NCBI GenBank assembly: GCA_963734625.1
Contig: CAVTHW010000012.1
Location: 124,001-188,000 of the forward strand
DNA from: CAVTHW01 sp963734625
GTDB taxonomy: Bacteria; Acidobacteriota; Terriglobia; Bryobacterales; Bryobacteraceae
DNA length: 64,000 nucleotides
Direction of reading: 5' to 3'
A model generated the notes under the pieces. It was not told the DNA's origin. It saw only the letters and a program-made list of their open reading frames with translations, and did no database searches. The position numbers were made by a program, and so were the translations under genes. Shown here in pieces: positions 8,136 to 16,796 of this stretch; position 1 is the first letter of the stretch, and each line of letters starts with the position of its first letter.

Positions 8136-8618
8136 ATGGTGAATGAACTTCTGCAAGAGATTTCCGCCGCGGGGAGGATCGAGAAGAAGCGCATCAGTGC
8201 GCCGGAAGTCCTGAATGAGGCTTACCACTATCAGCATCCGAGTTCCTTTTCCCGCGGCCTGCGGTTGGAATTCGGCCAGATCAGCGTGCTGCTGATCTCG
8301 GGCACCGCCAGTGTAGGGCCGAACGGCGAGACGCTGCACGAGGGCGACGTCCGCGCCCAGACTCAGCGCACTTTCGCCAACATCGCGGCGTTGCTCGCGA
8401 GCGAAGGCGCTACCTGGCACGACGTCGTCCGGACCACCTGCTACCTGCGGGATATCGATCGCGACTACGCCGCGTTTAATGAAGAACGCACTGCGTTCTA
8501 CCAGTCTCAGCAGCTCGACCCGCTTCCCGCCTCCGTCGGCATTCAGGCCATACTCTGCCGCCCCGACCTTCTGGTCGAAATCGAGGCGATAGCCGTCTTC
8601 CGGCGCGACTCCAAGTAG
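8136..8618 (+). CDS. RidA (YjgF/YER057c/UK114) family protein
   Basis: 160 residues. The core from ISVLLISGTASVGPNGET to the end shows the chorismate-mutase-like RidA fold. The DVRAQTQRTFANIAALLASEG helix and DVVRTTCYLRDIDRDYAAFN strand-loop are characteristic, and PASVGIQAILCRPDLLVEIEAIA is the usual C-terminus. Canonical RidA has an arginine before TxxYL-type segments (R in VVRTTCYLRD) that binds the carboxylate of reactive enamines/imines. A ~35-residue N-terminal extension makes it longer than the ~130-residue norm. ATG at 8136 follows a weak ribosome site. Clearing of 2-aminoacrylate-like products is the known role of the core family. Confidence 0.8.
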   Translation: MVNELLQEISAAGRIEKKRISAPEVLNEAYHYQHPSSFSRGLRLEFGQISVLLISGTASVGPNGETLHEGDVRAQTQRTFANIAALLASEGATWHDVVRTTCYLRDIDRDYAAFNEERTAFYQSQQLDPLPASVGIQAILCRPDLLVEIEAIAVFRRDSK

Positions 8619-8639
8619 GGAATGACCTGAAGAGAAGAA

Positions 8640-8716
8640 TGGGGTGGGTGGTGGGATTCGAACCCACGGCCACTGGAACCACAATCCAGCGCTCTACCAG
8701 CTGAGCTACACCCACC
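8640..8716 (-). tRNA. tRNA-His (anticodon GTG)
   Basis: The reverse strand folds as a full cloverleaf. The acceptor GTGGGTG pairs with CACCCAC, and an extra 5' G (position -1) is typical of histidine tRNAs. D-arm GCTC..GAGC, anticodon stem CTGGA/TCCAG with loop TTGTGGT (anticodon GTG), and T-arm GTGGG-TTCGAAT-CCCAC. The 3' CCA is encoded (bases 8642-8640). It is convergent with ridA. Confidence 0.97.
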
Positions 8717-8768
8717 GCGGACTTTATAATTTTAACATAGCCCGCGCAGGCTGCTGAAAAAGCCCGTG

Positions 8769-8842
8769 TGCGCGACACAAAAGTGGACGCAGGCGTGATT
8801 CAGCAGCCAAGACAGAGTGCCCGTGTGGGGTCAGGCTTTCAG
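8769..8842. repeat. Host-repeat flank on the 3' side of the decayed group II intron
   Basis: Holds TGCGCGACACAAAAGTGG (about 8771-8788), the inverted partner of the same motif near 10520-10547. The intron-proximal part reads, on the reverse strand, CTGAAAGCCTGACCCCAC, matching CTGAAAGCCAGACCCCAC of the intron-free repeat copy at 17827-17891. A second small inverted repeat, GGCTGCTGAA/TTCAGCAGCC, spans 8749-8811. Confidence 0.6.
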
Positions 8843-8935
8843 ATCGGGTCGAGTGACGAGGATTGCGCCCCGCCACCCTCCCACACCACCGGACGTGCGG
8901 TTTTCCGCATCCGGCGGTTGAACCCAGCCGCCTCG

Positions 8936-9240
8936 GCTGGGCGGCCACCCGCCAGGCGCCACGACCACTCGTCGCGACACCCAAAGCGGTGCCTGTAAGC
9001 CCCAACCGGCGAAGGTTGCGCAACCGTCCGCGTCGGCCGTGCCATCCCAACCAGAAGCACTTTCGTATGTGCCTGCGGGCCCATTTCTCCAGTTCGCGGA
9101 CGGGTTGCCGCGCCTCGGCCAGCCGGAAGTAACCCCACCAGCCTCGGACGTAGCGGTTCCACTCGTTCCGCAGTTGCGTACTGGTGCGACTGCGGCGAGC
9201 ATTCCACATCTCGCGAACCTTTGCCTGGAATCTCCGCAAG
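8936..9240 (-). pseudogene. Group II intron reverse transcriptase/maturase, C-terminal fragment
   Basis: Reads QRFQ-type RRFQAKVREMWNARR, WNRYVRGWWGYFRLAE, VRELEKWARRHIRKC and RLGLTGTALGVATSGRGAW, nearly identical to the end of the intact protein encoded at 39569-40816. This is the maturase-specific (GIIM) X domain that binds intron RNA. The last ~28 codons are deleted, so the frame runs on from RVAAQP into intron sequence. The break at 9240 is the edge of repeat copy B. Confidence 0.85.
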
Positions 9241-9329
9241 CTTTCCAGTAACACGCGATTGACCGTGTTACCACTCGCAATCGAGCAGGACCGCTGCGCC
9301 AGAGGCGCCCAGCCGCCCTGCCAAGGGCT
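9241..9329 (+). repeat. 87-bp palindromic insertion element, copy B
   Basis: Begins CTTTCCAGTAACACGCG at 9241 and ends CCAAGGGCT at 9329, the same 87-base spacing as the other copies. Both internal hairpins are conserved. The left flank is intron reverse-transcriptase sequence and the right flank (GTGGTGAATTT) leads into hicB, so the terminal direct repeat is kept only on the left. Confidence 0.88.
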
Positions 9330-9384
9330 GTGGTGAATTTCCCTCGCGCTTGCGGCTCGGCCGCGCCAGACGGACAATAGGACT

Positions 9385-9582
9385 ATGAAGTACCCAGTGG
9401 CTTTGACCCAGACCGGCGAGGGCTTCAGTGTCTGCTGCCCGGGGCTTCCCGGCTGCTGGTCGCAGGGCGCCACGGAAGAAGAAGCCCTGGCCAACATCAG
9501 CGACGCGATTCGAGAATACCTCGCCGTAGCCAGGGAACTGGCAGCCGAAGCTCAGATGCGCGAAGTAGACGTGCCAGCCTGA
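9385..9582 (+). CDS. hicB: HicB-family antitoxin
   Basis: 65 residues with the partial RNase H-like HicB fold: MKYPVALTQTGEGFSVCCPGLPG, then CWSQGATEEEALANISDAIREYL. The GCxSQGxTxEEALxNIxEAI helix is the family hallmark. It should bind and silence the HicA mRNA-cleaving toxin and repress its own operon. The short form lacks a DNA-binding domain after residue 60, so autoregulation would depend on the complex. The toxin gene starts 3 bases downstream. The whole cassette sits between repeat copies B and C inside a dead group II intron. Confidence 0.9.
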   Translation: MKYPVALTQTGEGFSVCCPGLPGCWSQGATEEEALANISDAIREYLAVARELAAEAQMREVDVPA

Positions 9583-9585
9583 CCC

Positions 9586-9798
9586 GTGCCGAGGATTCCG
9601 GGCATCCCCCATCTGCGCGCCGTGAAGGCTCTCGAGAGAGTTGGCTTCCACATCGTTCGGCAGGGCAAGCACACAGTCATGACAGACGGGCAGCGCATAC
9701 TCACGATTCCGCGCCACGACCCGGTAAACGCTTATACCATGGGTGGAATCGTACGGGATGCGGGCCTGATGCCGGAGCAGTTCCGGAAGTTCCTTTAG
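9586..9798 (+). CDS. hicA: HicA-family mRNA interferase toxin
   Basis: 70 residues from a GTG start. It has the small dsRBD-like HicA fold: LRAVKALERVGFHIVRQGKH, TVMTDGQRILTIPRHDPVN, then MGGIVRDAGLMPEQFRKFL. The histidine of RQGKHTVM is at the place of the catalytic His in GSH of most HicA toxins. The usual GS is GK here, a conservative but notable change. HicA cleaves mRNA, tmRNA and other transcripts when free of HicB. The antitoxin-first order is the less common arrangement but well known. Both genes look intact. Confidence 0.9.
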   Translation: MPRIPGIPHLRAVKALERVGFHIVRQGKHTVMTDGQRILTIPRHDPVNAYTMGGIVRDAGLMPEQFRKFL

Positions 9799-10044
9799 GT
9801 TCTGTTTGCTCCGTGTCCTCCGTGTCTCTCTCTCCGGCGGGGTCGAGCTTGGCTTTTTTCAGGACAACTCGCCACTAAGCAATGGATCGCTGCAACCGAG
9901 GTCAGGCTCAGTGACGGGCACGAAGGCACCAAGAATCTAACGACCATAGCTTGCCGGGCATGGCTCGTCCAGTGTTCTACAATCGCCTGGGCTAAAGCAA
10001 AGTTACCTTGTTCACTGGATCCCGGAGTCCCTCCGGGGCCGTCG

Positions 10045-10137
10045 CTCTCCGGTAACACGCGATTGACCGTGTTACCGCTCGTAACCGAGCAGGGCCGCTG
10101 CGCCAGAGGCGCACAGCCGCCCTGCCACGGGCTCTCC
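10045..10137 (+). repeat. 87-bp palindromic insertion element, copy C
   Basis: CTCTCC direct repeats at 10045-10050 and 10132-10137 bound the same 87-base unit. To its right the sequence CTCTCCGGTGCCATCCCG continues directly into the reverse-transcriptase gene, which in the intact intron reads (reverse strand) GGGATAGCACCGGAGAG. CTCTCC is thus the original target in the intron. To its left is ~245 bp of non-coding sequence following hicA. Confidence 0.9.
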
Positions 10138-10396
10138 GGTGCCATCCCGATCCGCTTTTGGCGATCCAGTCGAAAGCCCAGAACTTGCGTTCCCAGACCC
10201 TCTCCGTTCCGCTCTTGGCGGCATTCACCTTCAATCGCAGGTGCTACTCGATCCAGCCCTCGATCGAAGTCAGTGTCCGTTCCGCCGCCGTCTGACTGCC
10301 TACGTAGATATTGCAGTCATCCGCGTACCGGCAGAACGTATGCCCCCTCCGCTCCAGTTCCTTATCGAGCGCATCCAGATAGATGTCACGGTTGCC
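10138..10396 (-). pseudogene. Group II intron reverse transcriptase, central fragment
   Basis: Reverse-strand sequence encodes IYLDALDKELERRGHTFCRY, then ADDCNIYVGSQTAAERTL (YADD active site of the reverse transcriptase) and LRLKVNAAKSGTERVWERKF. A TAG replaces an AAG codon in the segment that reads WIEKHLRLKV in the intact copy, and a base is lost in the KFLGF motif. The fragment is joined directly to intron domain I sequence (GATGACGGCAACCGT) by the ~1.1-kb deletion. Confidence 0.82.
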
Positions 10397-10454
10397 GTCA
10401 TCGGCTCCGATTGGCCCCTTTCATCCAACAAGATTCTGCCCATGCTGGGCACAC

Positions 10455-10538
10455 CCAGAAGCCGGGCCAACGCCCGGCGGCAGCCAGAAATGGCTGGCCC
10501 CACAAGCACGCCGGCGATTCCACTTTTATGTCGCGCGC
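10455..10538 (-). repeat. Host-repeat flank on the 5' side of the decayed intron
   Basis: Read on the reverse strand: GCGCGACATAAAAGTGGAAT, then CGCCGGCGTGCTTGTGGGG, a short hairpin (CAGCCATTTCTGGCTG) and a GC hairpin GCCGGGC gtt GGCCCGGC that ends 6 bases before the intron's GTGTGCCC. The repeat begins immediately after the marC stop codon. Related copies are at 17827-17891, 38982-39039, 40907-40956 and 55045-55080. Confidence 0.75.
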
Positions 10539-11192
10539 CTACCCGGCCGGCGCCACGAATCTCACGTCGGCCAGACCGTTTAGGACGAACTGCACGGCGA
10601 TCGCCATGAGGACCAGTCCCATCAGGCGCCCCAATACGCGGATGCCGGTCTCGCCCAGGTAGCCGCGGACGCGGTTGGCGCCCGCCAGCGTGAAGTACGA
10701 CACTACCGCGGTAATGGCGATGGCGGCGTAAATCGGGATCGCCTGCCACCAGTGGTTCGATTGTCCCATCAGCACCATGACGGTGGAGAGTGCGCCCGGC
10801 CCGGCCAGCATCGGGATGCCGAGCGGCGAGACGCCGACCTCCTCCTTCTCTTGGGCCTCCAGCCGCTCCTCCTTCACTTCCCTCGTGCCGGAGCGGCGGG
10901 CTTGCAGCATGTCGATCGCGACCAGGAAGAGCAGCAGCCCGCCGGCGATCTTGAAGGCCGGCAGGGTGATGCCGAATGCCTTGAAGATGAGGCCCCCGGC
11001 CAGGGCGAACATCGACAGCGCCAGGAAAGAGGTCCAGCAAGCCTGGCGCGCCGTCTTGATCCGCTTGGCGTGGGAATGGTCGGCGGTCAGCACGAGAAAA
11101 GTGGGGATAGCGCCAATTGGGTCCACAATGAAGAACACGGAGCTGAGCGCCACCAGGGAGAACTCCAGGACGGTCTTGATTTCGGGAGGCAC
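10539..11192 (-). CDS. MarC-family integral membrane protein
   Basis: 217 residues with six predicted helices. FSLVALSSVFFIVDPIGAIPTFLVLT (residues ~10-36) carries the MarC signature (DPxGAxPxFLxLT), followed by FKAFGITLPAFKIAGGLLLF and PLGIPMLAGPGALSTVMVLM (the P(L/I)AxPxLAGPGAI block). The ~25-residue charged loop RRSGTREVKEERLEAQEKEE lies in the cytoplasm. The MarC/UPF0056 family has no agreed transport substrate, and the original link with multiple antibiotic resistance is not supported. The stop codon directly abuts the intron-bearing repeat. Confidence 0.9.
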   Translation of the reverse strand: MPPEIKTVLEFSLVALSSVFFIVDPIGAIPTFLVLTADHSHAKRIKTARQACWTSFLALSMFALAGGLIFKAFGITLPAFKIAGGLLLFLVAIDMLQARRSGTREVKEERLEAQEKEEVGVSPLGIPMLAGPGALSTVMVLMGQSNHWWQAIPIYAAIAITAVVSYFTLAGANRVRGYLGETGIRVLGRLMGLVLMAIAVQFVLNGLADVRFVAPAG

Positions 11193-11395
11193 GGGTGTTC
11201 CACTTTGAGTCTAGCAGCCGGTGGTGAAAGTAAGTCGCAAGCTTCAGCCTGCAAAAGTAGCGCAAGCTTCAGCTTGCGTCTTTCGCCACGCGCTCCTAGT
11301 CTCCCGCGACGCTCCAGCTCCAGCGGGCCTACAATGCGGATAGAAGAAAATGCGTCTTCTGATGCGGTCGCGTGCGTACCTGCTTAGTGAAGGCC
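11193..11395. other. Intergenic region with small inverted repeats
   Basis: Divergent region between marC and the sigma-factor gene. It contains two close repeats of GCAAGCTTCAGC (11237-11273), each a self-complementary CAAGCT/AGCTTG hairpin like the one before miaB at about 62307. Promoters for both genes should lie here; none stands out. Confidence 0.4.
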
Positions 11396-11941
11396 ATGCT
11401 GGAGCAAGCAGCGGAATTGGTCGCGAGGGAAGCCGGGATGGAAGCTCCTGAAGCCTTTTCCCAGGTCTTGCGGGAGCATCAGCGAATGGTGTTCAGCCTG
11501 GCTTACCATTTTTTGCACGATGCGGCTCTGGCCGAAGAGGTGTCCCAGGACGTCTTTCTGGAACTGCACGGGAGGCTGGGGGCGTTGGAATCGCCGGCGC
11601 ACATCCGGCACTGGCTGCGGCGGGTGACGGCGCACCGTTCGATCGATCAGTCGCGCCGTCGCAAGGCCCGGCCTCAGGTGGGTTTGGACGAAGTTCCGGA
11701 GCCGTCCTCGCCGCCCGCCGTGGGCGATCCGCTGCGGGACGGCCTGTTGCGGCGGCTGGTGGCGGCGCTGCCGGAGACGCCTCGAATGGTGGTGGTCCTG
11801 CGGTATCAGGAGGACCTGGATCCGGCCGAGATCGCCGAGGTCCTGAGCATGCCCGTGCGAACGGTTAAGAGCCATCTGCAGCGGTCGCTGGACATGCTCC
11901 GTCGGAAGATGGAACGGATGGATGGAGAAGCAAAAATATGA
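11396..11941 (+). CDS. ECF-type RNA polymerase sigma-70 factor
   Basis: About 181 residues. Region 2 runs FSQVLREHQRMVFSLAYHFL..AEEVSQDVFLELHGRL, with the DAALAEEVSQDVF core-binding helix. A linker with Ser/Pro residues follows, then region 4 LPETPRMVVVLRYQEDLDPAEIAEVLSMPVRTVKSHLQRSLDMLRR, the helix-turn-helix for the -35 element. An upstream in-frame GTG exists at 11372, but ATG 11396 has the better ribosome site (GTGAAGG). Its stop overlaps the next gene (ATGA), which encodes a likely membrane anti-sigma partner, and two DUF4252 genes follow. This is the usual sigma/anti-sigma/DUF4252 operon. Confidence 0.92.
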   Translation: MLEQAAELVAREAGMEAPEAFSQVLREHQRMVFSLAYHFLHDAALAEEVSQDVFLELHGRLGALESPAHIRHWLRRVTAHRSIDQSRRRKARPQVGLDEVPEPSSPPAVGDPLRDGLLRRLVAALPETPRMVVVLRYQEDLDPAEIAEVLSMPVRTVKSHLQRSLDMLRRKMERMDGEAKI

Positions 11942-12315
11942 ATCTGGATGATGAACTCAGGTCGGCGCTGAAGCGGCAGGAACCGCCCGCGGGGTTCACC
12001 GATCGCGTGATGGCTCGCGCGCGCGTCAAGCCCGCCGAAAGAAGGTCCACATGGCAGGGCAAGCTGGGCAGGCTGTTCTCGCTGAGGACGCTGGAATGGG
12101 CGACGGCTTGCGCGGTGGCGACGGTTCTCCTGGTGGGCGTCGGCGGCGAATACCGCCGCCGCCAGGAGGGTGAGCGCGCTAAGGCGCAGGTGGTCTTCGC
12201 GCTCCGTATGGCGGGAAGCCGGTTGAGTTTCGCCCAAAGAATGGTTTTGGAGTTATCGTCCGGAAGGACCGCCGCCCCGGCTAAGAAACCTTCCGTTGGA
12301 GAGGAAAGACAATGA
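11938..12315 (+). CDS. Putative membrane anti-sigma factor
   Basis: 125 residues. The cytoplasmic N-terminus (MNLDDELRSALKRQEPPAGF) resembles the start of DUF-type anti-sigma proteins that follow ECF factors. One transmembrane helix lies at about residues 58-74 (ATACAVATVLLVGVGGEY), and the ~50-residue outer tail has no recognisable domain. There is no zinc HxxxCxxC motif, so it is not a classical ZAS anti-sigma. The 4-base overlaps with both the sigma gene and the first DUF4252 gene argue for coupled translation and for a role as the sigma's partner. Confidence 0.65.
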   Translation: MNLDDELRSALKRQEPPAGFTDRVMARARVKPAERRSTWQGKLGRLFSLRTLEWATACAVATVLLVGVGGEYRRRQEGERAKAQVVFALRMAGSRLSFAQRMVLELSSGRTAAPAKKPSVGEERQ

Positions 12316-12839
12316 AGCGCATTTTATTCGTTTTGTCGCTTGCCCTGATCTGCACTGTCGCGCGGATGAACGCGCAACTGAAGATCAATCTCGATAACCT
12401 TGCCTCCAAGGCCAAGGAAGTTGTGGATCTGTCGCTGGATTCCTCCATGCTGCAAACGGCCGGCCGGTTCCTCTCCGCCGAGAAATCGAACGATGCCAAG
12501 GCCAAGGCGTTGATCTCCGGGTTGAAAGGCGTCTACGTCAAGAGCTACCAATTTGACAAGGAGGGGCAGTACTCGTTGGACGATTTGAAGCCAATTCGAG
12601 AACAGTTGCAGGTGCCTGGATGGTCGAGAATTCTCAACGTCGTGGATAACCGCGAGGGGGCGGAGATCTACCTGAAGACCGAGGAAGGGAAGACGGCCGG
12701 CCTCGCGATTCTGGCCTGGGAGGCCAAGGAACTGTCGGTCGTGCAGATCATCGGGCCCATCAATCTGGACCAGTTGTCGGAGTTGGGGGGAAGGTTCGGC
12801 ATCCCTCCAGTACCCGTCCCCGACGTGAAGAAGAAGTAA
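12312..12839 (+). CDS. DUF4252 secreted protein 1
   Basis: 175 residues with a signal peptide (MKRILFVLSLALICTVARMNA). LDNLASKAKEVVDLSLDSSM, then ALISGLKGVYVKSYQFDKEG and GWSRILNVVDNREGAEIYLK form the DUF4252 core (LKGVYVRxYxF..WxxxVxV.....EVYL). DUF4252 proteins are envelope proteins of unknown role, very often encoded after an ECF sigma. Overlaps the anti-sigma gene by 4 bases. Its paralogue follows 28 bases downstream. Confidence 0.85.
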   Translation: MKRILFVLSLALICTVARMNAQLKINLDNLASKAKEVVDLSLDSSMLQTAGRFLSAEKSNDAKAKALISGLKGVYVKSYQFDKEGQYSLDDLKPIREQLQVPGWSRILNVVDNREGAEIYLKTEEGKTAGLAILAWEAKELSVVQIIGPINLDQLSELGGRFGIPPVPVPDVKKK

Positions 12840-12867
12840 ACCAAGTGAAATCCCTGAAAGGAATACT

Positions 12868-13347
12868 ATGAAAGCCCTCCTGGCATTGGCGTTTGCGGGA
12901 TTCTTGCTGGCCCCGTTCGCGGCCGGACAGAAGCTGGATCTGAAACTCGACTCTCTGGCCTCCAAGGCGTCCGACAAATCGGAAATAGACCTGGATAAGG
13001 AGAAGATCGGCATCCCCGAGCAGTTGAAGGGGATCGCTTCCGCGCTCAAGGGGGTGTACATCCGTAACTACGAATTCTCCAAACCGGGCGAGTACTCGGA
13101 CCAGGATCTTGAGCCGTTGCGGAAGCAGGTGGCGAATGGTTCCGGCTGGTCGCGTATCATCCACGTCAGGGAGAAACAAGAGAGCACTGAGATATACGTC
13201 CTTAACGCCGGAGGCCAGATCACCAGCCTTCTGATTCTCGCCTGCGAAGCCGCCGAAGTGAGCGTGGTCCACCTGATCGGCTCCATGAGTCCCGAGCAAC
13301 TGACGGCCTTCGTGAGTTCCAACATTCGCTATTTGCCTATGAACTAG
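12868..13347 (+). CDS. DUF4252 secreted protein 2
   Basis: 159 residues, signal peptide MKALLALAFAGFLLAPFAAG. It is a paralogue of the preceding protein (KLDSLASKASDKSEIDLDKE, ASALKGVYIRNYEFSKPGEY, SGWSRIIHVREKQESTEIY) and clearly arose by tandem duplication followed by divergence. It ends LTAFVSSNIRYLPMN without the proline-rich tail of copy 1. A good ribosome site (GAAAGGA) precedes the ATG. A heteromeric envelope assembly of the two is possible but is only inferred. Confidence 0.85.
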   Translation: MKALLALAFAGFLLAPFAAGQKLDLKLDSLASKASDKSEIDLDKEKIGIPEQLKGIASALKGVYIRNYEFSKPGEYSDQDLEPLRKQVANGSGWSRIIHVREKQESTEIYVLNAGGQITSLLILACEAAEVSVVHLIGSMSPEQLTAFVSSNIRYLPMN

Positions 13348-13362
13348 TTGAGATCCCACGAC

Positions 13363-13396
13363 TGAACCGCGACCGGGAGGGAGCGGTCAGTATTTG
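13363..13396 (+). repeat. Dispersed GGTCAG repeat, copy 1
   Basis: TGAACCGCGACCGGGAGGGA followed by GCGGTCAGTATTTG. The same 34-base unit occurs at 25088-25121 and, reversed, at 59804-59836. A split copy lies at 16661-16681 plus 16772-16796. Function unknown. Confidence 0.8.
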
Positions 13397-13466
13397 GTCC
13401 GCAGACCACTAGCGCTTCGTTTCGCCGTGTTTTCCAACGATTCTGCGCGGGAGTATATTGAGGGGT

Positions 13467-15273
<1,807 letters not shown>

Positions 15274-15281
15274 AGGCGGCC

Positions 15282-16619
15282 CTACAGGACTGCGCTGGGC
15301 TTGGTAAGGGCCACCCGCTGGCCGGCCGTCAGGCCGGATAATACTTCCGCGCTGGTCGCCGATCGCAAGCCGATTTCGACGTCTTGCTTCGCGAAACCTT
15401 CAGCGGTCTTGAGGTATACGAATTGCACGCCGTTCTCGGAGTGCAGAGCTTCCAGGGGGACTGCGAGCACTTCTTCCCGGTGAGCGATTGGAATGGTGGC
15501 GGAGCCGGACATATCTGGCATCAGGCGAGGGTCGACACCATCGATCCGCACCTTGACGGAAACCGTCCGGACATGCATGCTTCCCACTCTGCTTGCTACA
15601 GCCATCGGGGTGATGCTGTAGACACTGCCTGGAAGCGTCACGGCCGGGAACGCATCCAGTTCCACCCTGGCCGGCATGCCGACTTTGATCTCCCTGGCCT
15701 CCACCTGGTTCGCCACGGCATCCAGTTGCATGCTCGAGAGGTCCACGATTCTTACAAACTCCATACCGGGAGTCACGGTGTCACCGAGTTGATATTGAAC
15801 CGGATTCGCACCGCCCCGATGGAGGGTCAGAACCACCGCCAGACCATCCATGGGTGCCACGAAAGTGAAATGCTTCAGATCCTCGACAATGCGGTCGCGC
15901 CGGAGCTCCAACCTCTTGTAGAAGAGCTCGAAGGAGGCAATGTCGGCTGCAATCGAAACCTCCTGGTAGGCCTGTGACTGCTCCGCCTGCTGGTATTGCG
16001 CAGTGGTCTGGTCGACCTGGAGCTTCAACAGTTCCTTGTCGATGGCGGTCTTGACTTCGTACACCCGGTAGTCCTCAACTGCCTTGTCCATGGCAGCCTT
16101 CCGTGAGCGCAGGTTCTGCCGAAGATTCTCCACGTCCACCTGGCGCTGGGCAATTCTCCGCCTGAGGTTAGCCTGCGCTTGATCGAGGACGTCACCGGCC
16201 TCCTCCAGATTCTCCAACTGCCTCGTACTATCGATGGAGGCAATGACATCGCCTTTCTTCACCTGGACGCCAGCTTTAGTCAAGTGAGTGAGCGTCAGCA
16301 TCGATCGTCCGCCACGCAGGCGCGGCATCTTGATCGAGTTGAATCTTATGGCGCTGGTCCCACCATTGAGGCGGATCACACGGTCTACGGTCGCCGCCTG
16401 AACTGCGACTGTGGGGACAACCTGGCTCGCCGCGCTCGCCTGCGATTGCCGGGCGCGATTGGCCATGAGGAAAGCGGCCGACCCGGCCAAAAGAATCGCC
16501 GCCAGGACTAGCCACCTCACCCACCGTGTTGAAAGGCCCTGCGGGAGAGACCCTGGCGCCGATGCGGCTTCCGGACCGATACCGTCAACTTCCGGACGTG
16601 AACATTTCCCCGTTTTCAT
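15282..16619 (-). CDS. HlyD/RND-type periplasmic efflux adaptor
   Basis: 445 residues. A cytoplasmic N-terminus and one membrane helix (WLVLAAILLAGSAAFLMA, about 34-52) are followed by a barrel-lipoyl part (VQVKKGDVIASIDSTRQLEN), a long coiled-coil hairpin (residues ~135-235), the second lipoyl half (FTFVAPMDGLAVVLTLHRGG) and a beta-barrel (VGMPARVELDAFPAVTLPG). Adaptors of this kind join an inner-membrane transporter to an outer-membrane channel. No transporter or TolC gene is adjacent, so its partner is elsewhere. It converges tail-to-tail with the M2 peptidase gene 8 bases away. Confidence 0.88.
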   Translation of the reverse strand: MKTGKCSRPEVDGIGPEAASAPGSLPQGLSTRWVRWLVLAAILLAGSAAFLMANRARQSQASAASQVVPTVAVQAATVDRVIRLNGGTSAIRFNSIKMPRLRGGRSMLTLTHLTKAGVQVKKGDVIASIDSTRQLENLEEAGDVLDQAQANLRRRIAQRQVDVENLRQNLRSRKAAMDKAVEDYRVYEVKTAIDKELLKLQVDQTTAQYQQAEQSQAYQEVSIAADIASFELFYKRLELRRDRIVEDLKHFTFVAPMDGLAVVLTLHRGGANPVQYQLGDTVTPGMEFVRIVDLSSMQLDAVANQVEAREIKVGMPARVELDAFPAVTLPGSVYSITPMAVASRVGSMHVRTVSVKVRIDGVDPRLMPDMSGSATIPIAHREEVLAVPLEALHSENGVQFVYLKTAEGFAKQDVEIGLRSATSAEVLSGLTAGQRVALTKPSAVL

Positions 16620-16660
16620 CTTTCAACTAGAGTACGCCTGGAAACGCAAATTGACAACCC

Positions 16661-16796
16661 TGAACCACGACCGGGAGGGAGTCTGCGGGCCGCCGATAGC
16701 TCCCGTAGGGGCACGGCGCCGCCGTGCCCCTACTCCACCGGCGGTACTGCGCCGCGCCAGCACCGAAATGGGACCGACAGGGAGCGGTCAGCATTC
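16661..16796 (+). repeat. GGTCAG repeat split by a GTAGGGGCACGG hairpin element
   Basis: The left half (TGAACCACGACCGGGAGGGAG, 16661-16681) and right half (GACCGACAGGGAGCGGTCAG, 16772-16791) flank an inserted palindromic block. GACCGxxAGGGAG occurs on both sides, like a target duplication. The inserted block, 16699-16772 reversed, matches 61541-61614; its core is the hairpin GTAGGGGCACGG / CCGTGCCCCTAC. Two repeat families are therefore nested here. Confidence 0.78.

Larger units (their letters stand above)
8843..10454 (-). mobile_element. Decayed group II intron, split by a hicBA insertion
   Basis: On the reverse strand the element begins GTGTGCCCAGCATGG (10454 leftwards) and ends ..CGACCCGAT at 8843. 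Domain V-like sequence (CCGGATGCGGAAAACCGCACG type) lies near 8886-8925. Both ends match the intact intron at 39040-40906. Compared with that copy, about 1.1 kb covering most of domain I and the N-terminal half of the reverse transcriptase is deleted at about 10396. The remaining reverse transcriptase is interrupted between 9240 and 10138 by repeat B, hicBA and repeat C. A premature TAG and frameshift are also present. It cannot move by itself. Confidence 0.85.

Noticed and set aside
10539..11192. marC truncated by the intron-bearing repeat
   Set aside because: The protein has the normal ~215 residues and all six helices; the repeat starts directly after its stop.
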